Positions 7,328 through 17,422 of a stretch of DNA of 59,722 nucleotides are shown here, in pieces; position 1 is the first letter of the stretch; each line of letters opens with the position of its first letter. Both the position numbers and the translations under genes were made by a program. The stretch is from an uncultured Oscillospiraceae bacterium (lineage in GTDB: Bacteria > Bacillota > Clostridia > Oscillospirales > Oscillospiraceae), in NCBI GenBank assembly GCA_934589835.1, contig CAKTOK010000005.1, positions 1 to 59,722 of the forward strand, read 5' to 3'. Below the pieces are notes generated by a model, which searched no databases, was not told where the DNA came from, and worked only from the letters and a program-made list of their open reading frames with translations.

Positions 7328-8503
7328 ATGTCCAATTACGACCGATACGACCGGCAGGATGAGACGGCCATGTGGGATGCCGAGGAGATCCGCCGTCAGG
7401 AGTCCCAGCAGCGCCGCCGCCAGCGCCGCCGCAGTCCCCGCGTTTCCACCCGCACCGTAGTATATCTGGCCTGCGTGGTGCTGGTGTCCTGCCTGCTGGC
7501 GGGCGTGGGCTGGCTGATGGTCAACGACCTGTGCTCGCTGAATAAGGCGCCTGTGGAGGTGGATATCGTTGTGGAGGAGGGCGATAGCCTGTCCGATGTG
7601 GCCACAAAGCTGAAGGACGCGGGCCTCGTGAATTCCAAGAGCTTTTTCAAGCTGACCAGCGGCCTCCTGCACTATAAGCGCTATGTGGAGCCCGGGACCT
7701 ATAAGCTTAACAGCGACATGGATTTCCGCGCCCTTATCCTGAATATGCACAACTGGAAGCGGGATCAGATGGAGGCGCAGGGCCTGGTGCAGATCACCAT
7801 TCCGGAGGGCTATTCCGTCCGGCAGATCATCGACCTGCTGGCGGAGAACGGCGTGGCCACCGTGGCGGAGCTGGAGGATGCCTGTGCCAACTATGATTTC
7901 GAGAACTACTCCTTCCTGACCTCCGACACGCTGGGCAGCATCGACCGCATGGAGGGCTTCCTGTTTCCCACTACCTATACCTTCGACAAGAACAAGTCGG
8001 CGGTGTATGCGGTGGATACCATGCTGACCATGTTTGTCAACGAGATCAGCCAGCAGATGCTGGAGGACATCAAGAAGTCCCCCTATGACCTGCGGCAGAT
8101 CATCACCATGGCCTCCCTCATCGAGCGGGAGTCCATCGGCGACGACACAGAGCGCAAGAACATCAGCTCCGTCATCCACAACCGTCTGGAGAACCCCAAC
8201 AGTGAAAAGGGCGGACGGCTGCTGCAGCTTTGCTCCTCCATCAATTATATCATGGTGCATGACGGGGTGAAGACCTTCGACACTGCCATCGACCATCCCT
8301 ACAACACCTATATCCACGAGGGCCTGACCCCGGGTCCCATCTGCAATCCGGGCCTCAGCGCCATCAAGGCGGCGATCTATCCGGCGGACACGGACTACTA
8401 TTTCTTCGCGCTGGGCACGGATAAGAAGAGCCACTTCTTCAGCGATTACAACGAGCATCTCCGCTTTATCAACAGCGCGGAGTATCAGCCCATCTACTCA
8501 TGA
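7328..8503 (+). CDS. mltG: Endolytic murein transglycosylase MltG (YceG-like)
   Basis: A 391-residue membrane-anchored lytic transglycosylase that cuts nascent glycan strands and limits their length. An Arg-rich cytoplasmic tail (to about residue 40) precedes one transmembrane helix (about 42-65), a LysM-like region (about 76-140), and the YceG catalytic domain. The catalytic Glu is E266 in MASLIERES. The usual LQSDPTV-type segment is replaced here by LLQLCSSINYIM. AAAGGAG precedes the ATG. It lies 23 bases after the kinase gene and overlaps the next gene by 4 bases. Confidence 0.92.
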   Translation: MSNYDRYDRQDETAMWDAEEIRRQESQQRRRQRRRSPRVSTRTVVYLACVVLVSCLLAGVGWLMVNDLCSLNKAPVEVDIVVEEGDSLSDVATKLKDAGLVNSKSFFKLTSGLLHYKRYVEPGTYKLNSDMDFRALILNMHNWKRDQMEAQGLVQITIPEGYSVRQIIDLLAENGVATVAELEDACANYDFENYSFLTSDTLGSIDRMEGFLFPTTYTFDKNKSAVYAVDTMLTMFVNEISQQMLEDIKKSPYDLRQIITMASLIERESIGDDTERKNISSVIHNRLENPNSEKGGRLLQLCSSINYIMVHDGVKTFDTAIDHPYNTYIHEGLTPGPICNPGLSAIKAAIYPADTDYYFFALGTDKKSHFFSDYNEHLRFINSAEYQPIYS

Positions 8504-9720
8504 TGAGAAAGCCGGAGCTGCTGAGTCCCGCAGGGGACTGGGAAAAATTGCAGATGGCCGTGCTCTACGGCGCGGACGCTGTGTATCTGGCGGGTACGTC
8601 CTTCGGGATGCGCTCCTTCGCGGGCAATTTTTCCGATGAGGAGTTGCCCCGCGCGGTGCGCTTCGCCCATGACCACGGCGTGAAGGTCCACGCCACGGTA
8701 AACACCATGCCCCGCTGGGATGAGGCGGAGCAGCTGCCCGCCCATCTGGAAAAGCTGGATGCGGCGGGGGTGGACGCCCTGATCCTGGCGGATCTGGGAG
8801 CCTTTACGCTGGCGGGCCGCTATGCGCCCCACTGTCAGCGTCATATCAGCACCCAACAGTCCGTGGCCAACCACGTCTGCGCCCAGGCGTGGTACGAGCT
8901 GGGCGCTGCCCGCGTGGTGCTGGCCCGAGAGGTGAGTCTGGCGGAGATCGCCGCCATCCGCGCCCGCGTTTCGCCGGCGCTGGAGCTGGAGGCCTTCTGC
9001 CACGGCGCTATGTGCGTCAGCTACTCCGGCCGGTGCCTGCTGAGCAACTATATGACCGGCCGCGATTCCAACCGCGGCCAGTGCGCCCAGCCCTGCCGCT
9101 ATCAGTACGCGCTGATGGAGGAAAAGCGGCCGGGCGAGTATTTCCCCGTGTTCGAGGATGAGAAGGGCACCTACATCATGAACTCCCGGGATATGTGCAT
9201 GATCGATCATCTGGACGATCTCATGGCCGCGGGGGTGGACTGCCTGAAGATCGAGGGACGGGCCAAGTCGGCGTATTACGCCGCCATCGTCACCGGTGCG
9301 TACCGCCACTGTCTGGATGCCGCGGCGGCCGGAGAGCCGCTGGACCCTGCGTGGCGCGATGAGGTGGAGCATATCAGCCACCGGCACTACGCCACCGGCT
9401 TTTTCTACGGCCAGCCCGGGCAGTACTACGAGGATGCCCGCTACCTGCGGGACTGGCAGATCTGCGCCGTGGTGACGGACTGCACGCCTCAGGGCGTGGC
9501 CACGCTGAGCCTGCGGAACAAATTCGCCGCCGGAGACACCGTGGAGGTGGTAGGGCCGGATACCAAGCCGTTTTCCATGGTGGTCCCTGTGATGCGGGGG
9601 CCGGAGGGCGAGGTGCTGACGGAGCCGAAGACACCGCAGATGACCTTCACCATGGAGCTGCCCCGTCCGGTGCCGCCCATGAGCTTTATCCGCCACGCCG
9701 TCGATCTCAGCGGCCGGTAA
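8500..9720 (+). CDS. U32-family peptidase / tRNA hydroxylation protein
   Basis: A 406-residue protein of peptidase family U32. The family signature EAFCHGAMCVSYSGRCLLS is at residues 164-182, followed by the Cys cluster GQCAQPCR near 193-200. A C-terminal beta domain (about 310-400) is typical. Members related to YrrO/TrhP take part in 5-hydroxyuridine formation at tRNA position 34; protease activity is doubtful for many of them. Its ATG overlaps the mltG stop as ATGATGA, so the genes are translationally coupled. Confidence 0.88.
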   Translation: MMRKPELLSPAGDWEKLQMAVLYGADAVYLAGTSFGMRSFAGNFSDEELPRAVRFAHDHGVKVHATVNTMPRWDEAEQLPAHLEKLDAAGVDALILADLGAFTLAGRYAPHCQRHISTQQSVANHVCAQAWYELGAARVVLAREVSLAEIAAIRARVSPALELEAFCHGAMCVSYSGRCLLSNYMTGRDSNRGQCAQPCRYQYALMEEKRPGEYFPVFEDEKGTYIMNSRDMCMIDHLDDLMAAGVDCLKIEGRAKSAYYAAIVTGAYRHCLDAAAAGEPLDPAWRDEVEHISHRHYATGFFYGQPGQYYEDARYLRDWQICAVVTDCTPQGVATLSLRNKFAAGDTVEVVGPDTKPFSMVVPVMRGPEGEVLTEPKTPQMTFTMELPRPVPPMSFIRHAVDLSGR

Positions 9721-9730
9721 ACGCAACCCA

Positions 9731-9767
9731 AAGGGGGACGCCTGCGCGCAGCGCAGGCGTCCCCCTT
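9731..9767 (+). terminator. Long hairpin after the U32 peptidase gene
   Basis: A perfect 17-bp stem (AAGGGGGACGCCTGCGC / GCGCAGGCGTCCCCCTT) with a 3-base loop, 10 bases after the stop codon. There is no clear T-run, but the stem strength makes a terminator the likely role. Confidence 0.8.
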
Positions 9768-9768
9768 C

Positions 9769-9891
9769 AACAGCACGGGCCGTGTGCCCCTGAAGGATCA
9801 CATCGCTCCCTGCATCGTGGACGCGGTGGAGGCCAACGATCGGGAGCCTATCGAGACGCTGAATCACGCCATCGACCGGTTCATGCGATAG
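9769..9891 (+). pseudogene. Possible 3' fragment of a lost gene
   Basis: Right after the hairpin, an open frame without a convincing start reads about 40 codons with coding-like composition (residues such as PLKDHIAPCIVDAVEANDRE and TLNHAIDRFMR) and ends at TAG. No ribosome site precedes the only possible in-frame GTG start. I do not recognise the family. It could be the tail of a deleted gene or a very small unannotated protein. Confidence 0.35.
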
Positions 9892-9923
9892 GCGCGGGAT
9901 GCCCAAAACGGAGGGGCGGCGCG

Positions 9924-9952
9924 TTGACAGACCGCCGCAGCGCGGATATAAT
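9924..9952 (+). promoter_or_regulatory. Perfect-consensus sigma-A promoter
   Basis: TTGACA, 17-base spacer, TATAAT: an exact match at both hexamers, 31 bases before the start of the next gene. Confidence 0.9.
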
Positions 9953-9983
9953 AGGGGTAAATCACGAAATTAGGAGGCTGCGT

Positions 9984-10262
9984 ATGAAAAAGATACTGTC
10001 TGTGATGGCCGGTTTGATCAGGAAGGCGGCGGGCATGGCGCTGTCGCTGCTGGAAAAGGGCGTGTCGCTGGGCCTCTCCGCGGCCAGGAGCGCGGCGGCA
10101 GCGGCAGGACGCCTGACGGCAAGGCTGACGGGGCGCGCGGCTCGCTGTGTGGGCGGCAAGCTGAAGAAGCTTCTGACGCCGGCGCTCAAGGGCGTGATGA
10201 TCGTGTCCGCGTCGGTGGCGGTGCTGTCCTGTGTAGGCTGGCTGGTCAGCCGGAAGGACTGA
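9984..10262 (+). CDS. Small cationic Ala-rich protein with a C-terminal membrane helix, unknown
   Basis: A 92-residue protein not assigned to a family. Residues 1-65 are rich in Ala, Arg, Lys and Leu and look like long amphipathic helices (AGLIRKAAGMALSLLEKG, AGRLTARLTGRAARCVGGK). Residues 70-88 form a transmembrane segment (VMIVSASVAVLSCVGWLV). AGGAGG precedes the ATG by 6 bases and the promoter matches consensus exactly, so it is probably well expressed. The charge pattern suggests a membrane- or nucleic-acid-associated protein; this is inference only. Confidence 0.72.
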   Translation: MKKILSVMAGLIRKAAGMALSLLEKGVSLGLSAARSAAAAAGRLTARLTGRAARCVGGKLKKLLTPALKGVMIVSASVAVLSCVGWLVSRKD

Positions 10263-10284
10263 CGGACCCACAATCCGTATACAA

Positions 10285-10311
10285 CGGGGAGGTGCGCTGT
10301 GCATCTCCCCG
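10285..10311 (+). terminator. Hairpin between the small cationic protein and htpG
   Basis: CGGGGAGGTGC / GCATCTCCCCG pairs over 11 bp with one G-T pair and a 5-base loop. It has no T-run, so it may be a weak terminator or a leader structure of htpG. Confidence 0.5.
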
Positions 10312-10355
10312 ATGATATGCTGCGAAGCAAAATCAACGCAAAGGGAGGACCTTGA

Positions 10356-12242
10356 ATGGAACGAAAGGAATTCAAAGCGGAATCGAAGCGTCTGCTGGAC
10401 CTGATGATCAACTCCATCTATACCCATAAGGAGATCTTTCTGCGGGAGATCATCTCCAATGCCTCCGACGCCATCGACAAGCTGTGCTATCTCAGCCTTA
10501 CCGATGAGAAGGTGGGCGTCCGGCGGGATGAGTTTGCCATCAAGCTGATTCTGAACAAGGATAAGCGGCTGCTGACCGTCAGCGACAACGGCATCGGTAT
10601 GGACCGTGACGAGCTGGAGAACAATCTGGGCGTCATCGCCTCCTCCGGCAGTCTCAGATTCCGGCAGGAGATGGACGGCGAGGCCGCCGCGGACACCGAT
10701 CTCATCGGCCAGTTCGGCGTGGGCTTCTACTCCGCGTTCATGGTGGCCGATGAGATCACGGTGGTGACGAAGAAATACGGGCAGGAGCAGGCGTGGAAGT
10801 GGCAGTCCGCCGGTGTGGACGGCTATACCATCGAGCCCTGCGAGAAGGAGACGGTGGGCACCGACATCATCATGCACATCAAGGAGGACGGCGAGGAGCA
10901 GAACGAGTACAGCCAGTATCTGCAGGAATACACGCTGTATAAGCTGGTGAAGAAGTATTCCGACTACATTCGCTTCCCCATCCGCATGGAGATGCCCCAT
11001 TCCGTCCGGAAGGAGGGGAGCACCGACGAGGATCCCCAGTACGAGGAGCGGTTCGAGTGGGAGACGCTCAACAGCATGGTGCCCCTGTGGCAGCGGAAGA
11101 AGGGCGACGTGACCAAGGAGGAGTACGATGAGTTCTATCAGCAGCGCTTTGCCGATCCCAACCCGCCGCTGAGCGTCATCACCGTGTCCGCCGAGGGCGC
11201 CGTGACCTACAAGGCACTGCTGTTCATCCCGTCCAAGGCCACCGGGCGGTACTACACAGAGGACTACGAAAGCGGCTTACAGCTGTACTCTGCGGGCGTG
11301 ATGATCATGGACAAGTGCGCCGATCTGGTGCCGGAGTGCTTCAGCTTTGTCCGCGGCGTGGTGGATTCGCCGGACCTGAACCTCAATATCTCCCGTGAGC
11401 TTTTACAGCACGACCGGCAGCTGAAGATCATCCGCACCAATCTGGAGAAGAAGATCCGGGCGGAGCTGGAGCGGCTGCTGAGGGAGGAGCGGGAGAAGTA
11501 CGAGACGTTCTGGCAGAGCTTTGGCCGGCAGCTGAAGGTGTGCGCGCTGGACAACTACGGCGCCAAGAAGGACACGCTGCAGGATCTGCTGCTGTTCTAC
11601 TCCTCCACGGAGAGGAAGCTGGTAACGCTGGCGGAATATGTGAGCCGCATGAAGGAGGACCAGAAGTTCATCTACTTTGCCTCCGGCGACACGGTAGAGG
11701 CCATCGACCATATGCCGCAGACAGAGCTGCTGAAGGAGCACAGCATGGAGATCCTGTACTTCACGGATAAGGCGGATGAGTTCCTGTCCGACATCCTGCG
11801 GAGCTATCAGGACAAGCCCTTCCGCTCCGCCATCGACGGCGATCTGGAGCTGGGCGACCAGCAGAAGCCCGATGAGACGGAGCACTATAAGGAGGCGTTC
11901 GACTTCATCAAGACGGAGCTGGGCGACCGCGTGGATACCGTGAAGGCATCCACGCGGCTGAAGACCCATCCGGTGTGCCTTACCAGCGGCGAGGGCGTGA
12001 CCTTCGAGATGGAGAAATACTTCACGGCAGTCCAGCCAGAGCTGGGCCTGAAGGCCAAGCGCATCCTGGAGATCAACGTGGATCATCCGGCGTTTCTGGC
12101 CTTCGAGACGGCGCGGGCGACGGAGCCGGAGCGCGCGAAGAAGTATGCGGAGGTGTTCTACCACCAGGCCATGCTGATCGCGGGTATGCCCATTGAGGAT
12201 CCCTCAGCCTACACGGACCTGCTGTGCTCCCTGTGGAAGTAA
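10356..12242 (+). CDS. htpG: Molecular chaperone HtpG (Hsp90)
   Basis: A 628-residue cytosolic ATP-dependent chaperone. The N-terminal GHKL ATPase domain (about residues 1-215) shows EIISNASDAIDKL, DNGIGM, and the glycine-rich lid ending in GQFGVGFYSAFMVAD. The middle domain contains NLNISRELLQHDRQLKII, and the C-terminal dimerisation domain ends without the eukaryotic MEEVD. Length is normal for bacterial HtpG. AAGGGAGG lies upstream of the ATG. No CIRCE element is visible, so HrcA control is not indicated. It is followed by a good terminator. Confidence 0.97.
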   Translation: MERKEFKAESKRLLDLMINSIYTHKEIFLREIISNASDAIDKLCYLSLTDEKVGVRRDEFAIKLILNKDKRLLTVSDNGIGMDRDELENNLGVIASSGSLRFRQEMDGEAAADTDLIGQFGVGFYSAFMVADEITVVTKKYGQEQAWKWQSAGVDGYTIEPCEKETVGTDIIMHIKEDGEEQNEYSQYLQEYTLYKLVKKYSDYIRFPIRMEMPHSVRKEGSTDEDPQYEERFEWETLNSMVPLWQRKKGDVTKEEYDEFYQQRFADPNPPLSVITVSAEGAVTYKALLFIPSKATGRYYTEDYESGLQLYSAGVMIMDKCADLVPECFSFVRGVVDSPDLNLNISRELLQHDRQLKIIRTNLEKKIRAELERLLREEREKYETFWQSFGRQLKVCALDNYGAKKDTLQDLLLFYSSTERKLVTLAEYVSRMKEDQKFIYFASGDTVEAIDHMPQTELLKEHSMEILYFTDKADEFLSDILRSYQDKPFRSAIDGDLELGDQQKPDETEHYKEAFDFIKTELGDRVDTVKASTRLKTHPVCLTSGEGVTFEMEKYFTAVQPELGLKAKRILEINVDHPAFLAFETARATEPERAKKYAEVFYHQAMLIAGMPIEDPSAYTDLLCSLWK

Positions 12243-12265
12243 AAAGCAGCAAATAGCGGAAAACA

Positions 12266-12296
12266 AAAGCGTCCCGACCTTGTCGGGACGCTTTTG
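12266..12296 (+). terminator. Terminator of htpG
   Basis: AAAAGCGTCCCGAC / GTCGGGACGCTTTT, a 14-bp perfect stem with a 3-base loop. The A and T runs are part of the stem. Confidence 0.88.
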
Positions 12297-12324
12297 CACG
12301 TCGTGGCATCGCGCTGCGGTGCGC

Positions 12325-12414
12325 TCAGTCTCGGAAATCAAACAGCTCCTTGTACTCTTTCCGTATTTCCGTCACCTCTGCCAATATCTTAGCGGGATAT
12401 TTTGCGAACAACGC
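12325..12414 (-). pseudogene. C-terminal tail of a broken gene on the minus strand
   Basis: Read on the minus strand, the last 25-30 codons before a TGA look like real coding sequence (FAKYPAKILAEVTEIRKEY, then KELFDFRD). Upstream of that the frame degenerates into low-quality sequence that is antisense to the recombinase remnant. I do not recognise the parent family. It abuts the recombinase fragment head-on, marking a deletion or insertion junction. Confidence 0.4.
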
Positions 12415-12619
12415 GGACGCCGATGGGGAGAATACCGCCCCGCAGCAGGAGCAGCAGAAAACCAAAGTCAGGGCGTTTATCGCTGCCGTGAAGAAGAATA
12501 CGGATTTGCGGGAGCTTGACGCGGCTGTTCTCCGTGCTTTCATTGACAGGATCGAATGTTCCTATGTTGACAAGAAATCCAGAACGCGGGAAATCACCAT
12601 CGTCTATACCATCGATTGA
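12412..12619 (+). pseudogene. 3' remnant of a large serine recombinase (DUF4368-type C terminus)
   Basis: The frame reads KVRAFIAAVKKNTDLRELD, then AAVLRAFIDRIECSYVD and EITIVYTID, ending at TGA. This matches the conserved C-terminal DUF4368 region of transposon-type site-specific serine recombinases, where LTALIRKYTDI-ELDAAIL-LIDKI-V patterns are followed by an I-I-Y-F ending. The catalytic and DNA-binding domains are gone; only about 60 codons remain. The last codons lie inside the left end of the inverted-repeat element, suggesting that element inserted into the 3' end of the already dead or still complete gene. Confidence 0.72.
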
Positions 12620-12882
12620 CAAGGGCAGACACGGTTTTGACGGGCAGAAATGCGCCCATACCGCGTCAAGCCTCTTGACAATACGGCAGTATTCTCTGCG
12701 GGCCTTTCCTTGTCTGGACACATTTCTGCTCCGGCAAAACTGCCCGCACCTGCCAGCGATGGATCTTCGAGTGATTTTTGGCTTTTGAGACGCAGGCGGG
12801 CTGGCGCCCGCCAAGGCGAAAAGGACAAAAAGCGCCGGAAAGACACGCTGGCAGGCGTGTTTGTCCTTGTCAATCGATGGTA
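12607..12882. mobile_element. MITE-like inverted-repeat element, TA-flanked
   Basis: The ends are a perfect 18-base inverted repeat, TACCATCGATTGACAAGG on the left and its exact complement on the right. Similarity continues imperfectly to about 28 bases (GCAGACACG versus ACAAACACG). A second inverted pair lies inside: GTTTTGACGGGCAGAAATG at 12634-12652 and the inverse of GTTTTGCCGGAGCAGAAATG at 12721-12740. The outermost TA on each side fits a TA target-site duplication as made by IS630/mariner-type transposases. It has no transposase gene, so it would be non-autonomous. Open frames across it are not convincing proteins. Confidence 0.68.
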
Positions 12883-12945
12883 ACTTCATCGGGGCATTTG
12901 GCTTCACACGGGCAATCGAAAATGCCCGCAACAGAAGTAAAAAAG

Positions 12946-12987
12946 AGCAAGGAACGGCATAGCCGTTAAGCTGCACCGTTCCTTGCT
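12946..12987. repeat. 12-bp inverted repeat in the scar region
   Basis: AGCAAGGAACGG and CCGTTCCTTGCT form a perfect stem around an 18-base loop. It lies between the inverted-repeat element and the next terminator and may be the tail of the same accessory insertion. The remaining bases of this 800-base gene-free stretch show no gene I can support. Confidence 0.6.
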
Positions 12988-13007
12988 TCCATGTTTTCCT
13001 AAGTCAC

Positions 13008-13030
13008 CGCCCACAACGTGGGCGCTTTTT
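13008..13030 (+). terminator. Short hairpin with T-run
   Basis: CGCCCAC / GTGGGCG with a 3-base loop followed by CTTTTT on the plus strand. It is oriented to stop plus-strand transcription coming from the scar region before it runs antisense into the next gene. Confidence 0.6.
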
Positions 13031-13049
13031 GCTGTCCTGAGGGTGCTCC

Positions 13050-13769
13050 TCACACGGAGGAGGTGGGTTGTGCGGCATTGTCTGTCTCGGTCTCCGGCAT
13101 GGCGGCCAACGCCTCGTGCCGCCGCTCGCACACCGCCAGCACATAGCCCCAGGCTACCAGCGGCAGCACCGCCAGCGAGCCTCTGGTAAACCACCATTTT
13201 ACCGCGAAGAAGGCCCATGCCGCGCCGATATGGAAGCAGCCCAGCGTGGCCAGATAGAACCACAGCTTCCGCAGGTGGGCGCGGTCGTGGTCGCACAGAT
13301 AACTGGCCAGCGCCAGCGAGGGCTGCTTTGTGTTGTTGGTGGAGAAGATGGTGGAGCTGTAAAAGCCCCGGGCGCCGGAGAAGCTGCTCCACTGGACGCT
13401 CATGGCAAAGAAGATGGGATACAGCGCGACAAAGGGGTCCAGCTCCGGCGGCAGGAAAGACAGGACCACCGCTGCGGCCGCCGTGACGGCGGGGGAGACA
13501 CGGTGCATATCCGCGCCGCACCAGTGAGGCAGCAGCACCGTCAGCATGGTACCCGCTACATACAGCGCCAGCGCTCCCAGATGCAGCAGCAGATCCGGCA
13601 GCTGCCAGCGCAGCAGATCGATGACCAGCTCCAGCAGGTTCATGGTCTGGGCGTTGCCCATCACGCCGCTGTGTATCAGCACGGCGTAGCAGCCGAAGAA
13701 GCCGCCCACCCCGCAGAACGCCAGATGACGGTAAAGGTCGATATGATCGTTTTCCGACAGCTTTCTCAT
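13050..13769 (-). CDS. YoaK/DUF1275 family membrane protein
   Basis: A 239-residue inner-membrane protein with about six hydrophobic helices, resembling the YoaK/DUF1275 family. Supporting motifs are the N-terminal GGFFGCYAVLIHSGVMGNAQTMNLLEL and the mid-protein FSSTNNTKQP-like segment (FSTNNTKQPSLA). Family members are sometimes proposed as permeases, but no function is proven. AAAGGCGG precedes MRKLSE; a start nine codons earlier is less likely. It is transcribed alone toward the accessory scar. Confidence 0.83.
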   Translation of the reverse strand: MRKLSENDHIDLYRHLAFCGVGGFFGCYAVLIHSGVMGNAQTMNLLELVIDLLRWQLPDLLLHLGALALYVAGTMLTVLLPHWCGADMHRVSPAVTAAAAVVLSFLPPELDPFVALYPIFFAMSVQWSSFSGARGFYSSTIFSTNNTKQPSLALASYLCDHDRAHLRKLWFYLATLGCFHIGAAWAFFAVKWWFTRGSLAVLPLVAWGYVLAVCERRHEALAAMPETETDNAAQPTSSV

Positions 13770-13805
13770 AGATATGCCGCCTTTCCTGAAATACACCGAG
13801 CACTA

Positions 13806-13833
13806 AGTATAACAGACGGCGCGGGAAAGGCAA
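13806..13833 (-). promoter_or_regulatory. Promoter of the YoaK-like gene
   Basis: Read on the minus strand: TTGCCT, 16-base spacer, TATACT, about 36 bases upstream of the start codon. Confidence 0.6.
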
Positions 13834-13876
13834 GAGGAAAACCTCACAAAAACCTGAAATTTCATCAGATTTTCTG

Positions 13877-13904
13877 TTGACAACGGCCCAGTTCGTGGTA
13901 AAAT
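13877..13904 (+). promoter_or_regulatory. Promoter of the alaS T-box leader
   Basis: TTGACA, 16-base spacer, TAAAAT. The leuS leader promoter has the same hexamers and spacing. Confidence 0.8.
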
Positions 13905-13910
13905 AACAGC

Positions 13911-14145
13911 ATCTTTCAAAGGCGATGACGAAGAAGAGACGCTGCGGCCGCCGCAAAGCGAGACGGGGAGGGTGCGAGCCCGTCGGGACCGGCACGGTGT
14001 CAGCCACTTCCGAGCAGGCCGCGTGGAGCGGCACGCTTCGTCCCCGTTACCGGACGGCTGAGAGGGCGGTCTTCCGCCGAATCAGGGTGGTACCGTGAAG
14101 CAGCGCTTCGCCCCTGTGTACGCAGGGTGCGGGGCGCGATTTTTG
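13911..14145 (+). promoter_or_regulatory. T-box riboswitch controlling alaS
   Basis: The leader holds the T-box core AGGGTGGTACCGTG (14084-14097), a Stem I with an AGAGA GA-motif and the distal GGTGCGAGCC element, and a terminator stem (CGCCCC / GGGGCG) ending in TTTTT at 14140-14144. Uncharged tRNA would pair its NCCA end with the bulge and favour read-through. The variable base after TGG is T, matching the A73 discriminator of tRNA-Ala. I did not fix the specifier codon. From 14146 to the ribosome site I see no other element. Confidence 0.92.
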
Positions 14146-14253
14146 CTTTCGGGGGGCAGTGGAGACAGAGCCGGCCGCCCTGAGCCGCCAGTGGCGGGAA
14201 GAACAGGTCACATTGTAGTAAAAAAATAATTATACACAAAGGAGACGAAGATC

Positions 14254-16902
<2,649 letters not shown>

Positions 16903-16974
16903 AAATGGATTCCCGCGTCCTTGCCCCGCAGCGGGCAGGGTTGGAAGAAAACATGATACGAAAGGAGACGAACC

Positions 16975-17316
16975 ATGAAGAACGATTGCCTGTTCTGCGC
17001 CATCGTCGATGGCGAGATCCCCAGCAACAAGGTCTACGAGGATGAGCAGTGCTACGCCTTCTACGACATCGACCCCCAGGCGCCCACCCATTTTCTGGTG
17101 GTACCCAAGGAGCATATCTGCTGCGCCAACGCCATTACGGCGGACAACAGCGCCGTGGTGGCTCACTGCTTTGAGGTCATCGTGAAGATCTGCAAGGAGC
17201 TGGGCGTGGAGAGCTACCGCATCGTCAACAACTGCGGCGATCAGGCGGGGCAGACCGTCAAGCACCTGCACTTCCATGTGCTGGCCGGCCGCGACATGAC
17301 GTGGCCTCCGGGCTAA
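16975..17316 (+). CDS. HIT family (histidine triad) nucleotide-binding protein
   Basis: A 113-residue HINT-type hydrolase acting on nucleoside phosphoramidates or similar adenylates. The histidine triad HLHFHVLAG lies at residues 96-104, and the N-terminal CLFC pair is typical of zinc-binding members. It follows alaS by about 70 bases in the same direction and may be co-transcribed. HINT enzymes can cleave aminoacyl-adenylates released by synthetases, so the position next to alaS is suggestive but not proof. GAAAGGAG lies before the ATG. Confidence 0.92.
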   Translation: MKNDCLFCAIVDGEIPSNKVYEDEQCYAFYDIDPQAPTHFLVVPKEHICCANAITADNSAVVAHCFEVIVKICKELGVESYRIVNNCGDQAGQTVKHLHFHVLAGRDMTWPPG

Positions 17317-17324
17317 AACCACAG

Positions 17325-17351
17325 AAGGGGCGGCGCACGCCGCCCCTTTTT
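17325..17351 (+). terminator. Terminator of the alaS-HIT unit
   Basis: AAGGGGCGGCG / CGCCGCCCCTT with a 2-base loop and a following T-run. Confidence 0.9.
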
Positions 17352-17365
17352 GCGCCGTATCCCGC

Positions 17366-17394
17366 TTGTTTCCGCAGGAAAACTATGGTATACT
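17366..17394 (+). promoter_or_regulatory. Promoter of the DUF2974 gene
   Basis: TTGTTT, 17-base spacer, TATACT, ending 28 bases before the start codon. Confidence 0.65.
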
Positions 17395-17422
17395 GCCCAC
17401 AATAACACGACAGGAGGCGCGT

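Noticed and set aside
12650..12883. 77-codon plus-strand frame inside the inverted-repeat element
   Set aside because: Basic, low-information sequence with no ribosome site; its similarity to the minus-strand frame follows from the palindrome, so I see no transposase.
12389..12976. 195-codon minus-strand frame across the scar
   Set aside because: It spans the recombinase remnant antisense and both arms of the inverted-repeat element. Its residues resemble those of the opposite-strand frame only because the DNA is palindromic.
12266..13049. Intact integrative element or prophage
   Set aside because: Only a recombinase tail, a second fragment and a small inverted-repeat element are present; no cargo, relaxase, phage or attachment-site pair could be recognised.
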